Positions 52,961 to 61,850 of a DNA stretch of 64,000 nucleotides are shown piece after piece. Positions within the stretch are counted from its first letter, which is position 1. Every line of letters starts with the position of its first letter. Source of the stretch: Shewanella sp. KX20019 (lineage in GTDB: Bacteria; Pseudomonadota; Gammaproteobacteria; Enterobacterales; Shewanellaceae). The position numbers were made by a program, and so were the translations under genes. The DNA is taken from assembly GCF_016757755.1 (NCBI RefSeq), contig NZ_CP068437.1, forward strand, positions 2,852,001 to 2,916,000, read 5' to 3'. The notes beneath the pieces were generated by a model. That model was not told the DNA's origin, did not search any database, and was given only the letters and a program-made list of their open reading frames with translations.

Positions 52961-53401
52961 TTACTCTACATCTTTCATTGGCCAAATAACGATGTGATCT
53001 TCCATATAGCGAATTTTAGTTTCACAAGTCACTTTACCCGCAACCGACATTCCCGCTTCGATCATTGCCTCTTTTGAGCCCGTTGTTAACGGATGCCAAG
53101 TCGGCAAGCCACGCCCTTCATTTAGGCGGCGATAAGTACAACTAGCTGGTAACCAAGTTAGCATTGCTAAATTATCGATAGTCACTTTAGTACATGATGG
53201 AACAAAACTAAAACGTTGTTCGTAATTCTGGCAATGACCTTGTTTGGCATCTAATAACTTACAGCCAGCGTTGGTATAGTAGAGTTCCTCAGTGTCATCG
53301 TCTATCAACTTATTGAGGCAACATTTACCACAGCCATCACACAATGACTCCCACTCAGTGGTGTCCATCTCTGCTAGTGTTTTTTCATTCCAAAATGCCA
53401 T
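52961..53401 (-). CDS. YcgN-like UPF0260 cysteine-cluster protein
   Basis: 146 residues. The protein has a Zn/Fe-S-like cysteine cluster: CDGCGKCCLNK near residues 21-31, then GCKLLDAKQGHCQNY near 46-60, then SCTKV and ASCTYRR. This is the CxxCxxCC family of uncharacterised cytoplasmic proteins. Four or more cysteines suggest a metal or cluster, but no role is known. Confidence 0.9.
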   Translation of the reverse strand: MAFWNEKTLAEMDTTEWESLCDGCGKCCLNKLIDDDTEELYYTNAGCKLLDAKQGHCQNYEQRFSFVPSCTKVTIDNLAMLTWLPASCTYRRLNEGRGLPTWHPLTTGSKEAMIEAGMSVAGKVTCETKIRYMEDHIVIWPMKDVE

Positions 53402-53535
53402 GCTAAGATCGTTAACTCTATTTTGCTCAAAGAGACGCTATTGTACACCAGCCCGATGTTCTGTGGCACTACATATAGCCTCAAGTTTACTAATCTCACG
53501 GATAATAATGACGCTTAACATACAACAACGAATAT

Positions 53536-53562
53536 AAAAATAGCGGCTAAAAAGCCGCTATC
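53536..53562 (-). terminator. Terminator after the MltB-like gene
   Basis: On the minus strand ATAGCGGCT pairs with AGCCGCTAT around a short T-rich loop, followed by TTTTTAT. It lies about 15 bases past the transglycosylase stop. Confidence 0.88.
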
Positions 53563-53575
53563 AATGGTGTTGCAG

Positions 53576-54577
53576 TTACCTAATTGGTGGGTACTTAATT
53601 CTTTCAGAAAGGTAAGCCACTGAAATGGCGAAGTAGTTCGACTTATTCCAACGCAGCAATCCTCGATAGTTATCGTATACCAAGTACTTTCGCCCTTTTG
53701 CACCATCAGGCATAACCATCGAAATCATCATGTCATCACGATTGGGGAGGTCGCTGCCATTAAATCGTCTAACCCCAAGCGCTTGCCATTGTGAGAATGT
53801 TTTCTTAATGGTTAAATCAGCAAGGGCTATATCAAATGTAGCAGGAACCTTAACTTGTCGCCCCCAAGTTTCAGACGCTTTCCAACCGGCTTGCTGTAAA
53901 TAATACGCAGCAGATGCAAACGCGTCGCTGGTATTACTCCAAATATCCTTTTTACCATCTCCGTCGCCGTCTCGTGCATAAGCTAAAAAGGAGGTAGGCA
54001 TAAACTGGGTTTGCCCCATGGCCCCTGCCCATGAACCTTTCATCTCTTCAAAGGAAAATTGCTCCTGCTCCGCTATTTTAAGCGCTGCAAAAAATTCCTT
54101 TTTGAAAAAATCTTCTCGACGGCCCTCATAAGCTAATGAAGCCGTTACCGATAACACCGGATAATTACCCGTTAACTTGCCGAAATTTGACTCAACTCCC
54201 CACAAAGCCACAATAAAACGCGGTTGCACGCCGTATAACTTACCAATGCGCTCTAACTCTACTTGGTGAGTTTTAAAGAGATTACGGGCTTTTTCGACTT
54301 TCCAGTCAGGAACGACTCGGGGAAGATAACTCTCTAACGTTAGCTTTACTTCCGGCTGTGCTTTATCAGAAGCGACTGCTTTCTTGAACATTTTAATCTT
54401 AGGAAACACATCATCAATGATCTGCCCGTTAACCCCTTGTTCAAGAGCCTCTAGTTTTAGCTCAGCAACATAATCGCTAAAGCTACCTTTAGCAGTTGTA
54501 TCCGCATCGCTTGCTATCGCGGTAAAAGAGAACAGCAACCCAAACGTTAATGTAAAAGCCTGTTTACTCAGTAACAT
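53576..54577 (-). CDS. Lytic murein transglycosylase, MltB family
   Basis: 333 residues with an N-terminal signal peptide (cleavage near IASDA, about residue 24) and no lipobox, so it is probably soluble in the periplasm rather than a lipoprotein like MltB itself. The catalytic Glu is in FIVALWGVESNFGKLTGNY near residues 120-138, and SWAGAMGQTQFMPTSF near 182-197 matches the substrate-binding helix. It cleaves glycan strands to anhydromuropeptides. Its leader is a run of GGGAAA repeats (see 54599-54620) ending ten bases before AAGGGAA-ATG. Confidence 0.93.
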   Translation of the reverse strand: MLLSKQAFTLTFGLLFSFTAIASDADTTAKGSFSDYVAELKLEALEQGVNGQIIDDVFPKIKMFKKAVASDKAQPEVKLTLESYLPRVVPDWKVEKARNLFKTHQVELERIGKLYGVQPRFIVALWGVESNFGKLTGNYPVLSVTASLAYEGRREDFFKKEFFAALKIAEQEQFSFEEMKGSWAGAMGQTQFMPTSFLAYARDGDGDGKKDIWSNTSDAFASAAYYLQQAGWKASETWGRQVKVPATFDIALADLTIKKTFSQWQALGVRRFNGSDLPNRDDMMISMVMPDGAKGRKYLVYDNYRGLLRWNKSNYFAISVAYLSERIKYPPIR

Positions 54578-54598
54578 ATATATTCCCTTTTCTCTTTT

Positions 54599-54620
54599 CC
54601 CTTTCCCTTTCCCTTTCCCC
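54599..54620 (-). repeat. GGGAAA hexamer repeat, potential G-quadruplex in the leader
   Basis: On the minus strand the sequence reads GGGG-AAA-GGG-AAA-GGG-AAA-GGG, four G runs with three-base loops, a canonical G-quadruplex pattern. It continues as AAAAGAGAAAAGGGAA up to the MltB-like start at 54577. The repeat lies in the 56-base gap after ycgL, so it would sit in the message just before translation begins. It could be a slippage-prone microsatellite or a structured ribosome-binding region. Confidence 0.8.
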
Positions 54621-54633
54621 TGACAAAATGCTG

Positions 54634-54915
54634 TTAATCAGGGTTAAAACCAATGTCTTTCTTATGTTGTTCTAATAAATTAACCACAGGCGGCGGTAAC
54701 TGTAAATAAAATCCTTTCGCTTCTAATTCCGCTTGTACCTTTTTGATATCGGCAAAACCTAAATGGTCACGCTTATCAAACGGTAGCATCATCACCAATT
54801 TAGGCTCGCCAAACATCTTCATCAACACGTCAGGAACGCGGTCAAAATGGTCACGTTTTTCAACAAATAGATAGCTATCCGCTTTTCTTAAACTTTTATA
54901 CACAGCACAGATCAT
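54634..54915 (-). CDS. ycgL: YcgL family protein
   Basis: 93 residues from the ATG at 54915, which gives the family N-terminus MICAVYKSLRKADSYLF; the longer frame starts with a non-ATG codon. The whole protein matches the YcgL domain: VEKRDHFDRVPDVLMKMFG, then KLVMMLPFDK, then LEAKGFYLQLPPP. The domain is small and has no known function. It is divergent from minC, the usual neighbourhood in gammaproteobacteria, and reads toward the MltB-like gene. Confidence 0.93.
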   Translation of the reverse strand: MICAVYKSLRKADSYLFVEKRDHFDRVPDVLMKMFGEPKLVMMLPFDKRDHLGFADIKKVQAELEAKGFYLQLPPPVVNLLEQHKKDIGFNPD

Positions 54916-55035
54916 ATACGACTCAATTTCCAGACTATTCAACTTGCCAGCTTATGCCGCACACTATAACATGGACTGTTAGGAATATAATGGATATCAG
55001 CATTACGCTGACTTTTTCTAGAGAGTGATACAGGA

Positions 55036-55701
55036 ATGCAAACACCTAGCCTCGAATTAAAAGGCTCCTCTTTTACTCTCTCTGTTCTGCATATTAATAG
55101 TCAGGATATGGCAGTTATAACGGCGGAGTTAGACAGTAAACTTGCTATAGCACCTCAGTTTTTTCTTGGTGCGCCTTTAGTGGTTAATTTAAGTACCATT
55201 AAAGCGAGCAATTTTGATCTATTAGGCTTGAAAGAGATTTTGACTAGCCGCCAACTTATTATTGTTGGGATCACTAGTGCATTACCTGAAATAAATGCAA
55301 TGGCAAAATCCATCGGTTTAGCCATCATTAAATCAGGCAAAGCCGCTTCAAACCAACCTCAAATGCCAAAGACCACCAAAATCGTCAAACAAAACATCCG
55401 CTCAGGTCAGCAGATCTATGCAAAAAACGGTGACTTGATTGTAATCGGTGCTGTGGGCAATGGTGCTGAAGTCATTGCAGATGGCAGTATCCATATCTAT
55501 GGTACTTTGCGTGGCAAAGCAATGGCTGGCGCGGCTGGTGATAAAAATGCCGTGATAATGGCACAAAAAATTGAAGCTGAACTGGTATCTATTGCAGGTC
55601 AATACTGGTTAACAGAAAACCTTCAGCAAAACGGAGCCGCTCCGAGCGGTTGTATTCGCCTAGAGGGCGAATCGCTTACGGTTGAATCATTGCCTCTGTA
55701 A
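55036..55701 (+). CDS. minC: Septum site-determining protein MinC
   Basis: 221 residues. MinC inhibits FtsZ assembly away from midcell. The N-terminal domain (about 1-105) starts with LELKGSSFTLSVLHI, and the C-terminal beta-helix has IYAKNGDLIVIGAVGNGAEV near residues 129-148, followed by DGSIHIYGTLRGKAMAGA. Its message continues into minD and minE with gaps of 25 and 2 bases. Confidence 0.96.
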   Translation: MQTPSLELKGSSFTLSVLHINSQDMAVITAELDSKLAIAPQFFLGAPLVVNLSTIKASNFDLLGLKEILTSRQLIIVGITSALPEINAMAKSIGLAIIKSGKAASNQPQMPKTTKIVKQNIRSGQQIYAKNGDLIVIGAVGNGAEVIADGSIHIYGTLRGKAMAGAAGDKNAVIMAQKIEAELVSIAGQYWLTENLQQNGAAPSGCIRLEGESLTVESLPL

Positions 55702-55726
55702 GAGCGCAAATAATAAGGAATAATAA

Positions 55727-56536
55727 ATGGCGCAAATTATTGTTGTCACATCAGGAAAAGGCGGTGTGGGAAAAACAACCACCAGCGCGGCAATTGCAAC
55801 CGGTCTTGCATTAAAAGGTCATAAGACCGTAGTGATCGATTTTGATATCGGCCTGCGTAATCTAGATTTGATTATGGGTTGTGAACGACGTGTTGTTTAT
55901 GACTTTGTTAATGTCATAAACGGTGAGGCAAATTTAAACCAAGCGCTGATTAAAGATAAGCGTTGCCCTAAGCTATTTGTATTGCCTGCATCTCAGACAC
56001 GCGATAAAGATGCGTTAACGAAAGAAGGCGTTGGCACTGTACTAAATAACTTGGCAAAGGATTTCGAGTATATTATTTGTGATTCTCCGGCCGGTATTGA
56101 AACTGGCGCGATGATGGCGCTTTACTTCGCCGATGTGGCCATTGTAACAACTAACCCAGAAGTGAGCTCAGTTCGAGATTCTGACCGTATTTTGGGTATG
56201 TTACAGAGTAAATCTAAGCGTGCAGAAGAGGGACTAGAGCCTGTAAAAGAGTACCTTTTACTGACTCGCTACTGCCCTGCTCGTGTAACGACTGGCCAAA
56301 TGCTAAGCGTTGAAGATGTTGAGGAGATCCTCGCTATTCCGCTATTAGGTGTCATTCCAGAATCACAAGCTGTATTAAAAGCGTCAAACTCTGGTGTACC
56401 TGTTATTATTGATACAGAGAGTGATGCGGGTATGGCTTATAGCGATGCTGTTGAGCGATTGCTTGGTGAAGAACTGCCTTTCCGATTTATTATGGAAGAG
56501 AAGAAAGGTTTCTTAAAACGAATTTTTGGTAGCTAA
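55727..56536 (+). CDS. minD: Septum site-determining ATPase MinD
   Basis: 269 residues. This membrane-cycling ATPase recruits MinC and is displaced by MinE. The deviant Walker A motif SGKGGVGKTT (residues 9-18) is complete, the switch region ICDSPAGIETGAMMAL lies near residue 117, and the amphipathic membrane-targeting helix is the C-terminal EEKKGFLKRIFG. All parts needed for the pole-to-pole oscillation are present. Confidence 0.98.
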   Translation: MAQIIVVTSGKGGVGKTTTSAAIATGLALKGHKTVVIDFDIGLRNLDLIMGCERRVVYDFVNVINGEANLNQALIKDKRCPKLFVLPASQTRDKDALTKEGVGTVLNNLAKDFEYIICDSPAGIETGAMMALYFADVAIVTTNPEVSSVRDSDRILGMLQSKSKRAEEGLEPVKEYLLLTRYCPARVTTGQMLSVEDVEEILAIPLLGVIPESQAVLKASNSGVPVIIDTESDAGMAYSDAVERLLGEELPFRFIMEEKKGFLKRIFGS

Positions 56537-56538
56537 TA

Positions 56539-56799
56539 ATGTCATTACTTGATTATTTTAAAACGAAGAAGAACACGAGTACTGCTGTAACCGCCAAAGA
56601 ACGTTTGCAGATCATTGTTGCTCATCAGCGCGGTGAGCGAGATGCACCAGATTATTTTCCGCAAATGAAGCAGGAGATCATCGATGTTATTCGCAAATAT
56701 GTAAAAGTCGGTGCCGATCAAGTATCAGTACAACTTGATCAAAATGACGACAACTTATCTGTACTCGAACTCAATGTCACCTTGCCAGAGCAGGGATAA
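56539..56799 (+). CDS. minE: Cell division topological specificity factor MinE
   Basis: 86 residues, two bases after minD. The anti-MinCD segment ERLQIIVAHQRGERD near residues 21-35 and the dimerisation half (EIIDVIRKYVKVGADQVSVQ) are standard. The N-terminal MSLLDYFKTKKN is the membrane-interacting segment. It ends the min operon before the terminator at 56875. Confidence 0.97.
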   Translation: MSLLDYFKTKKNTSTAVTAKERLQIIVAHQRGERDAPDYFPQMKQEIIDVIRKYVKVGADQVSVQLDQNDDNLSVLELNVTLPEQG

Positions 56800-56874
56800 T
56801 ACACATTAGTACGACGAGCATCACCGAGTGCATTTACGAGTGATTGCAAGTGATCTAAACGTTATTTTTAGACA

Positions 56875-56905
56875 TAAAAAAGCCCGTGATATACGGGCTT
56901 TTTTG
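56875..56905. terminator. Bidirectional terminator between minE and rnd
   Basis: AAAAAAGCCCGT pairs with ACGGGCTTTTTT around a five-base loop, with T runs on both strands. It sits about 75 bases after minE and about 50 bases after the rnd stop. Confidence 0.93.
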
Positions 56906-56957
56906 CGACTAACTTTTAAAGCTAAAGCGATAGAACGATTAGCCCTAAGGCTACATT

Positions 56958-58067
56958 TTACAAAGCAAGCGCGTTGAGTGCTTCGCTGACTACGGTTTTG
57001 CGCCAACCACTTAACACTAGAGGCAAGTCACCTTTCTTACCGTCCCATACCCATTGCAAATATTCATGGATTAACTTCTTTGACCCAAGCAACTCAATAG
57101 GAACATCCTGCGCTTCAGCTTGCTCCGCAATGCATTGTTTAATGCTCTTAAATGCAGTTTTATAACCGGTTTTAAGTGCTAATACATCTAATGGTTTAGG
57201 AAGATCTTCAAAATCAACGCTGGCAATAATCTTGATGATCTCTTTACCATGAATGCGTTTTTCCTGTTCTGTCACTTCGGTCATCTTATACAGATCATTA
57301 GTCGTCTTTGGCATTTTTTTCGCCAAAGCAATCAATGCATGATCTTTCACCACAAAACCCAGGGCGAGATCCTTAGCTATCGCACGCTTTAAACGCCAAT
57401 GGGCCAACGCTTTCAGTACCGCTAACTGTCGTGGCAGCAACTGAAATGCATTTTTAACTTTAAGATAAGCCACTTCAGGAGCTGGAGCATCGAGTCGCCC
57501 TAACGTCATCCGCTCGCCGTCTTCATAGACCCAATCTAATCGCCCTTGTGACTCTAACTTTTCGACTAACTGAGGATAGAGTTCATACAAATAATAAACG
57601 TCATTAGCCGCATAATTCAATTGTGCTTCGGTTAAAGGTCGTTTCAGCCAATCGGTGCGAGACTCGCCTTTATCGAGTTTTATATCAAGGGTTTGCTCTA
57701 CCAATTTGGCATAGCCCATACCATAGCCCATGCCACAAAGACCCGCGGCAATTTGGCTGTCAAATAATCGATTAGGTTGGCAGTCACCGTTATTGGCGAA
57801 GACCTCGAGATCTTCACTACAAGAATGCAGTAGCTTGATAATGTTGTCATCGGTCAGTAAGCTCCAGAATAGACTGAGATTACTGACGGCAATCGGGTCA
57901 ATTAATGCTAACGTTTTACCATCATAAGCTTGAATAAGTCCTAGGCGAGCGTAATAAGTGCGAGTTCTGACAAACTCTGTGTCTATCACAAGTAACTTGG
58001 TTTCGCGGTATTGCGCTACGAGCGCCGCTAAACTGGCATCATCGTCAATATATTGAAACGCTAACAA
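56958..58067 (-). CDS. rnd: Ribonuclease D
   Basis: 369 residues from a TTG at 58067, six bases after GGAG; this start gives MLAFQYIDD as an RNase D-like N-terminus and a length near the E. coli 375. Longer upstream readings include an implausible stretch. The DEDDy motifs are present: LVIDTEFVRTRTYYAR, HSCSEDLEVF, and YAANDVYYLYELY with the Tyr. An HRDC-type region follows (LPRQLAVLKALAHWRLKRA). The enzyme trims the 3-prime end of tRNA precursors. fadD lies directly upstream, as in E. coli. Confidence 0.93.
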   Translation of the reverse strand: MLAFQYIDDDASLAALVAQYRETKLLVIDTEFVRTRTYYARLGLIQAYDGKTLALIDPIAVSNLSLFWSLLTDDNIIKLLHSCSEDLEVFANNGDCQPNRLFDSQIAAGLCGMGYGMGYAKLVEQTLDIKLDKGESRTDWLKRPLTEAQLNYAANDVYYLYELYPQLVEKLESQGRLDWVYEDGERMTLGRLDAPAPEVAYLKVKNAFQLLPRQLAVLKALAHWRLKRAIAKDLALGFVVKDHALIALAKKMPKTTNDLYKMTEVTEQEKRIHGKEIIKIIASVDFEDLPKPLDVLALKTGYKTAFKSIKQCIAEQAEAQDVPIELLGSKKLIHEYLQWVWDGKKGDLPLVLSGWRKTVVSEALNALAL

Positions 58068-58179
58068 AGTCTTCTCCAAAAATCCTGAAATAACCTGAAC
58101 TCGGCCTAGTAATGCAAAAGCCGGCATACGCCGGCTTCTGTCTATAAAAAGTGGCAATTACCACTAATCCTCAAGAGTG

Positions 58180-59853
58180 CTAATCGTTCTTAGCTTCATC
58201 TCTCAATTCACGACGTAGGATCTTGCCTACATTCGTTTTGGGTAATTCATCTCTAAATTCTACCAGCTTAGGAATTTTATATCCCGTCAAATGTTCACGA
58301 CAGTGCTTGATGATGTCCTCATTGGTTAAAGATTTGTCGTTTGTAACCACAAATACTTTCACCAGCTCACCGGAAACCTCGTGCGGTACGCCAACCGCTG
58401 CCACTTCAATGACTTTAGGATGCAACGCGACAACCTCTTCAACTTCATTAGGGAAGACATTAAAGCCTGAAACCAAAATCATGTCTTTTTTACGATCGAC
58501 AATAAAGAAAAAGCCCTTCTCGTCCATATAACCAATATCACCAGTGGCTAAGTAGCCTTGTGCATCAATGACATTCGCAGTTTCTTCTGGACGTTGCCAA
58601 TAACCCACCATCACCTGTGGACCTTTGGCATAGAGCTCACCGGTTTCACCTTGGGCTAGCACTTTACCATCATCATCTCTGATCTGAATGTCGGTGTTAG
58701 CGACAGGGAAGCCAATAGAACCATTGTAGCCCTCTAAGTTGTATGGGCAGCATGTCACCAGTGGTGAAGCTTCTGTTAAACCATAACCTTCCAGCAAACG
58801 AGTCTTGGTGAGCCCTTGCCACTTATCTGCAACCGCACGCTGAACTGCCATGCCGCCACCAATAGACAGTTTTAAATCTGAGAAGTCGAGCTTGGTAAAC
58901 TCTTCAGAGTTAACCAATGCATTAAACAGTGTATTGACACCAGTTAATGCAGTAAAAGGATGCTTTTCTAGCTCGCTAATAAAGGCGGGGAGATCTCTTG
59001 GGTTAGTGATCAGCAGGTTATTGGCGCCTTTATGCAGGAACAGTAGACAGTTAACCGTTAAAGCAAAAATATGATAAAGCGGCAGTGCTGTAACAACGAA
59101 CTCTTTACCATTGATCAGCAATGAGCCATAGGAGGCATCCGCTTGCAATAAATTGCTCACCACGTTGCCGTGGCTCAACATTGCACCTTTAGAAACACCA
59201 GTAGTACCGCCGGTGTACTGCAAAAACGCCAAATCGTCTTTTTTCACAACTGGTTTTACATATTGTAAACGGCGACCTTTCGATAACGCTTTGCGCATCG
59301 AAATTGCTTGTGGTAAATGGTATTTAGGCACCATCTTTTTAATGTACTTAACCACAAAATTAACCACAGTACGTTTAGGCGCGCTGAGTAAGTCACCTAA
59401 CCCGGTTAAGATGACACTTTCAACAGGTGTTTCTGCAACCACTTTATCTAGCGTGTGGGCAAAATTTGATACAACTACAATCGCTTTAGCACCAGAATCT
59501 GTTAGCTGATGTTTCAACTCCCGAGGGGTGTAGAGTGGATTGACGTTCACCACAACCATGCCTGCACGCAAAACACCAAACAGCGCAATAGGATATTGCA
59601 GGAGGTTAGGCATCATAATGGCAACACGGTCGCCCTTACTTAGCTTTAACTCATTTTGCAGATAAGCCGCAAATGCTCGACTACGCTCTTCCAATTTACG
59701 GTACGTCAAGGTTGCGCCCATATTTACAAAGGCGGGCTGATCTGCATATTTTGAAACCGATGTTTCAAATAGATCCACTAGAGAAGCATACTGCTCCACG
59801 TCTATTTCAGAAGGCACATCATCTGGTAGATTATTAATCCAAAGTTGGTCCAC
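58180..59853 (-). CDS. fadD: Long-chain fatty acid-CoA ligase FadD
   Basis: 557 residues from a GTG with GGAG six bases upstream. FadD activates fatty acids to acyl-CoA using ATP. The AMP-binding motif LQYTGGTTGVSKGAM is near residues 211-225, LLEGYGLTEASPLVTC near 337, and TGDIGYMDEKGFFFIVDRKK near 441. An N-terminal Met-Asp-Gln start is usual. The PsrA-like element at 59968-59989 suggests co-regulation with fadE at 34432. Confidence 0.97.
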   Translation of the reverse strand: MDQLWINNLPDDVPSEIDVEQYASLVDLFETSVSKYADQPAFVNMGATLTYRKLEERSRAFAAYLQNELKLSKGDRVAIMMPNLLQYPIALFGVLRAGMVVVNVNPLYTPRELKHQLTDSGAKAIVVVSNFAHTLDKVVAETPVESVILTGLGDLLSAPKRTVVNFVVKYIKKMVPKYHLPQAISMRKALSKGRRLQYVKPVVKKDDLAFLQYTGGTTGVSKGAMLSHGNVVSNLLQADASYGSLLINGKEFVVTALPLYHIFALTVNCLLFLHKGANNLLITNPRDLPAFISELEKHPFTALTGVNTLFNALVNSEEFTKLDFSDLKLSIGGGMAVQRAVADKWQGLTKTRLLEGYGLTEASPLVTCCPYNLEGYNGSIGFPVANTDIQIRDDDGKVLAQGETGELYAKGPQVMVGYWQRPEETANVIDAQGYLATGDIGYMDEKGFFFIVDRKKDMILVSGFNVFPNEVEEVVALHPKVIEVAAVGVPHEVSGELVKVFVVTNDKSLTNEDIIKHCREHLTGYKIPKLVEFRDELPKTNVGKILRRELRDEAKND

Positions 59854-59967
59854 AAAAATCTCCTAATATTTCCACCTGGGAAACAATACCTCAACGGTCG
59901 TTTGCAGCTTGCCAATAAACAAGCTAAACACTGTTAAATCTTTATATTTATAAGAAACGCCAATAAA

Positions 59968-59989
59968 TCATACGAGCGTTTAAATTTTG
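59968..59989 (-). promoter_or_regulatory. Candidate PsrA operator upstream of fadD
   Basis: On the minus strand AAAATTTAAACGCTCGTATGA shares the pattern AAATTTAAAC-N4-GTnTGA with the element before fadE. The AAAC-N4-GTATG core differs by one base from the PsrA-type AAAC-N4-GTTTG. It is about 115 bases upstream of the fadD start. Confidence 0.5.
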
Positions 59990-60030
59990 ATTATCATCAC
60001 ATAAATGAAACAAAAAACCTAGTCTCTTTT

Positions 60031-60912
60031 TCAGCCTTTAGCTGTCAAGAAATTCTCAATTGCTACCGATACCTCTTTTGCGTTACCCATGTGAAGATGA
60101 TGATCGCCCTCAAGTTCCCTGACTTCAAGCTGCTTAAACCAACTTTTTGCGGCTGGTATTGCACTCTTAAGTTGAGAGAAGCCCTGATGGCCAAAAACAA
60201 GTAATGTCTCGACTTCATGTTGTTGCATTAATGCGTCAACTTGGGAGTAAACCAGTCTCAATGGGGAATCTAACTTTAAGCGGGGATCACTGCGCCAGCA
60301 TACTCCAGAATCAATTTTTTTCATATTACGTTGAGTGATAACTTCGCACCATGCCACATCTAAAGCAGTAAGTTTATGACGTGCATTGACAGCAACTGAA
60401 ATATCCTGATAAACACTGGGATTGGTCAACGTAGATTGTAGATAACGCCGATGGGCTACAAAGCTATTATTGAGGCGCTGCTTTGTCTTACTTTCTTTCT
60501 CATACAGTGGCGAAAGAGCTTCAATTAAGATTAACTGATCCACCTTTTCAGGGAATGCAGAGGTATAGGCTGACGCGATAATGCCCCCTAAAGAGTGTCC
60601 TAGTATCGCGATCGGTTGTTGATGCTGAGGAAGTGCATCGAGCAGAGCATCTAAATCGTAAAGATAGTCAATCCAATGTAGCGGGTATTTACCCGGTCGG
60701 TGCTCAGATAATCCATGACCTGGCCAATCGATTGCCATTATTTGGTAGTTAGTTAAATAACGGCTTAAAGGCAGAAAGCTATTGGCGTTGTCTAACCAAC
60801 CATGCAACGCCAATATTAGTGGTTTGTCTTGCGAGCCCCATAATTTCGCTGATAACGTAATATGAGGTAATTGAATTGTTATTTCATTTTCTTGCCCGCA
60901 AAACAGATCCAT
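60031..60912 (-). CDS. Alpha/beta hydrolase
   Basis: 293 residues. The fold is clear: oxyanion region LALHGWLDNANSF near residues 34-46, MAIDWPGHGLSEH near 57-69, and the nucleophile elbow ILGHSLGGIIASAY near 104-117 with Ser in GHSLGG. The acid and base follow near the C-terminus (ELEGDHHLHMGNAKE). The substrate could be an ester, lactone or thioester; nothing specific stands out. It begins 17 bases after the secreted methyltransferase and may be co-transcribed with it. Confidence 0.88.
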   Translation of the reverse strand: MDLFCGQENEITIQLPHITLSAKLWGSQDKPLILALHGWLDNANSFLPLSRYLTNYQIMAIDWPGHGLSEHRPGKYPLHWIDYLYDLDALLDALPQHQQPIAILGHSLGGIIASAYTSAFPEKVDQLILIEALSPLYEKESKTKQRLNNSFVAHRRYLQSTLTNPSVYQDISVAVNARHKLTALDVAWCEVITQRNMKKIDSGVCWRSDPRLKLDSPLRLVYSQVDALMQQHEVETLLVFGHQGFSQLKSAIPAAKSWFKQLEVRELEGDHHLHMGNAKEVSVAIENFLTAKG

Positions 60913-60929
60913 ATTATACCAATTGCCAA

Positions 60930-61763
60930 TTACTTTTTAGTGAATTTGAGCGTCATTCTATCGCTTTCACCAATGGCGAGATACTTTTCTTTATCTTGAT
61001 CATCAAGCGCTAAGCGCGGTGGTAAGGTCCAAACTCCTTTTGGATAATCCTTGGTATCTTTGGGGTTAGCATTAATTTCAGAACTTTCAACAAATATAAA
61101 ACCGGCTTTTTCAGCCAGCTTTATCATTTCAGCTTGATCCATATAACCGGTTTTAGCATCCATACCTGCAACAGCTCTGTGCTCGACGACTCCAAAGGTA
61201 CCGCCTGACTTCAGTACTTTATAAGCAGAATCAAAAACAGGCTCTAAATAACCTTTCATAGCCCAGTTATGTAGATTTCTAAAGGTGAGCACCACATCTG
61301 CACTATTGTCATCTCCCATTCCATAAAAGCTAGGAGGGTCGAAAGTCACCGTTGATCCATTACCAAGCTTGCTTTGGTTATCTTTCAGCCATTGTTCAAA
61401 CTTTCTACCGGCTTTAGCGCGATATCCATTACGTTGTTTTTCATCTGTTGGATTAGCGTTAAAGTTAGCACCGATATAATGCCCTTTTTCTGCAAGGTAA
61501 GGAGCGAGGATCTCAGCATACCAACCGCCACCAGGCCATAACTCAATGACGGTATCTGTAGGTTCTACACCGAAAAATGCAATGGTTTCTTTTGGATGTC
61601 TGTAATTGTCTCTGGCGGTGTTCTTAGCTTGACGAAAATCACTACTTACAGCGCTATCCAGTACCGTATTTTCATGGACATGGGCAGAAACAGTAGGGCT
61701 AATAATTGACAGGCCAAACGCACCTGTAACAATAAGACTTGCGGCTAGGGTGTTAATTTTCAT
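60930..61763 (-). CDS. Methyltransferase-fold protein with signal peptide
   Basis: 277 residues, with GGAG seven bases before the ATG. A signal peptide ends near VSAHVH (about residue 28). The mature part is a class I methyltransferase-like fold: TVIELWPGGGWYAEILAPYL near residues 70-89 (motif I), GANFNANP, then VLTFRNLHNWAMKGYLEPVF and GGTFGVVEHRA. Export is odd because SAM is made in the cytoplasm. The family is repeatedly found in Proteobacteria and may use the fold for something else. It has no assigned role. Confidence 0.8.
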   Translation of the reverse strand: MKINTLAASLIVTGAFGLSIISPTVSAHVHENTVLDSAVSSDFRQAKNTARDNYRHPKETIAFFGVEPTDTVIELWPGGGWYAEILAPYLAEKGHYIGANFNANPTDEKQRNGYRAKAGRKFEQWLKDNQSKLGNGSTVTFDPPSFYGMGDDNSADVVLTFRNLHNWAMKGYLEPVFDSAYKVLKSGGTFGVVEHRAVAGMDAKTGYMDQAEMIKLAEKAGFIFVESSEINANPKDTKDYPKGVWTLPPRLALDDQDKEKYLAIGESDRMTLKFTKK

Positions 61764-61850
61764 TCGATATCTCCATATGGGCTGGCATCAACCTATCAGT
61801 CAATAGCTTAAAATCCAAGCCTATGAAACAGAGATTTACACTTTGTTAAA

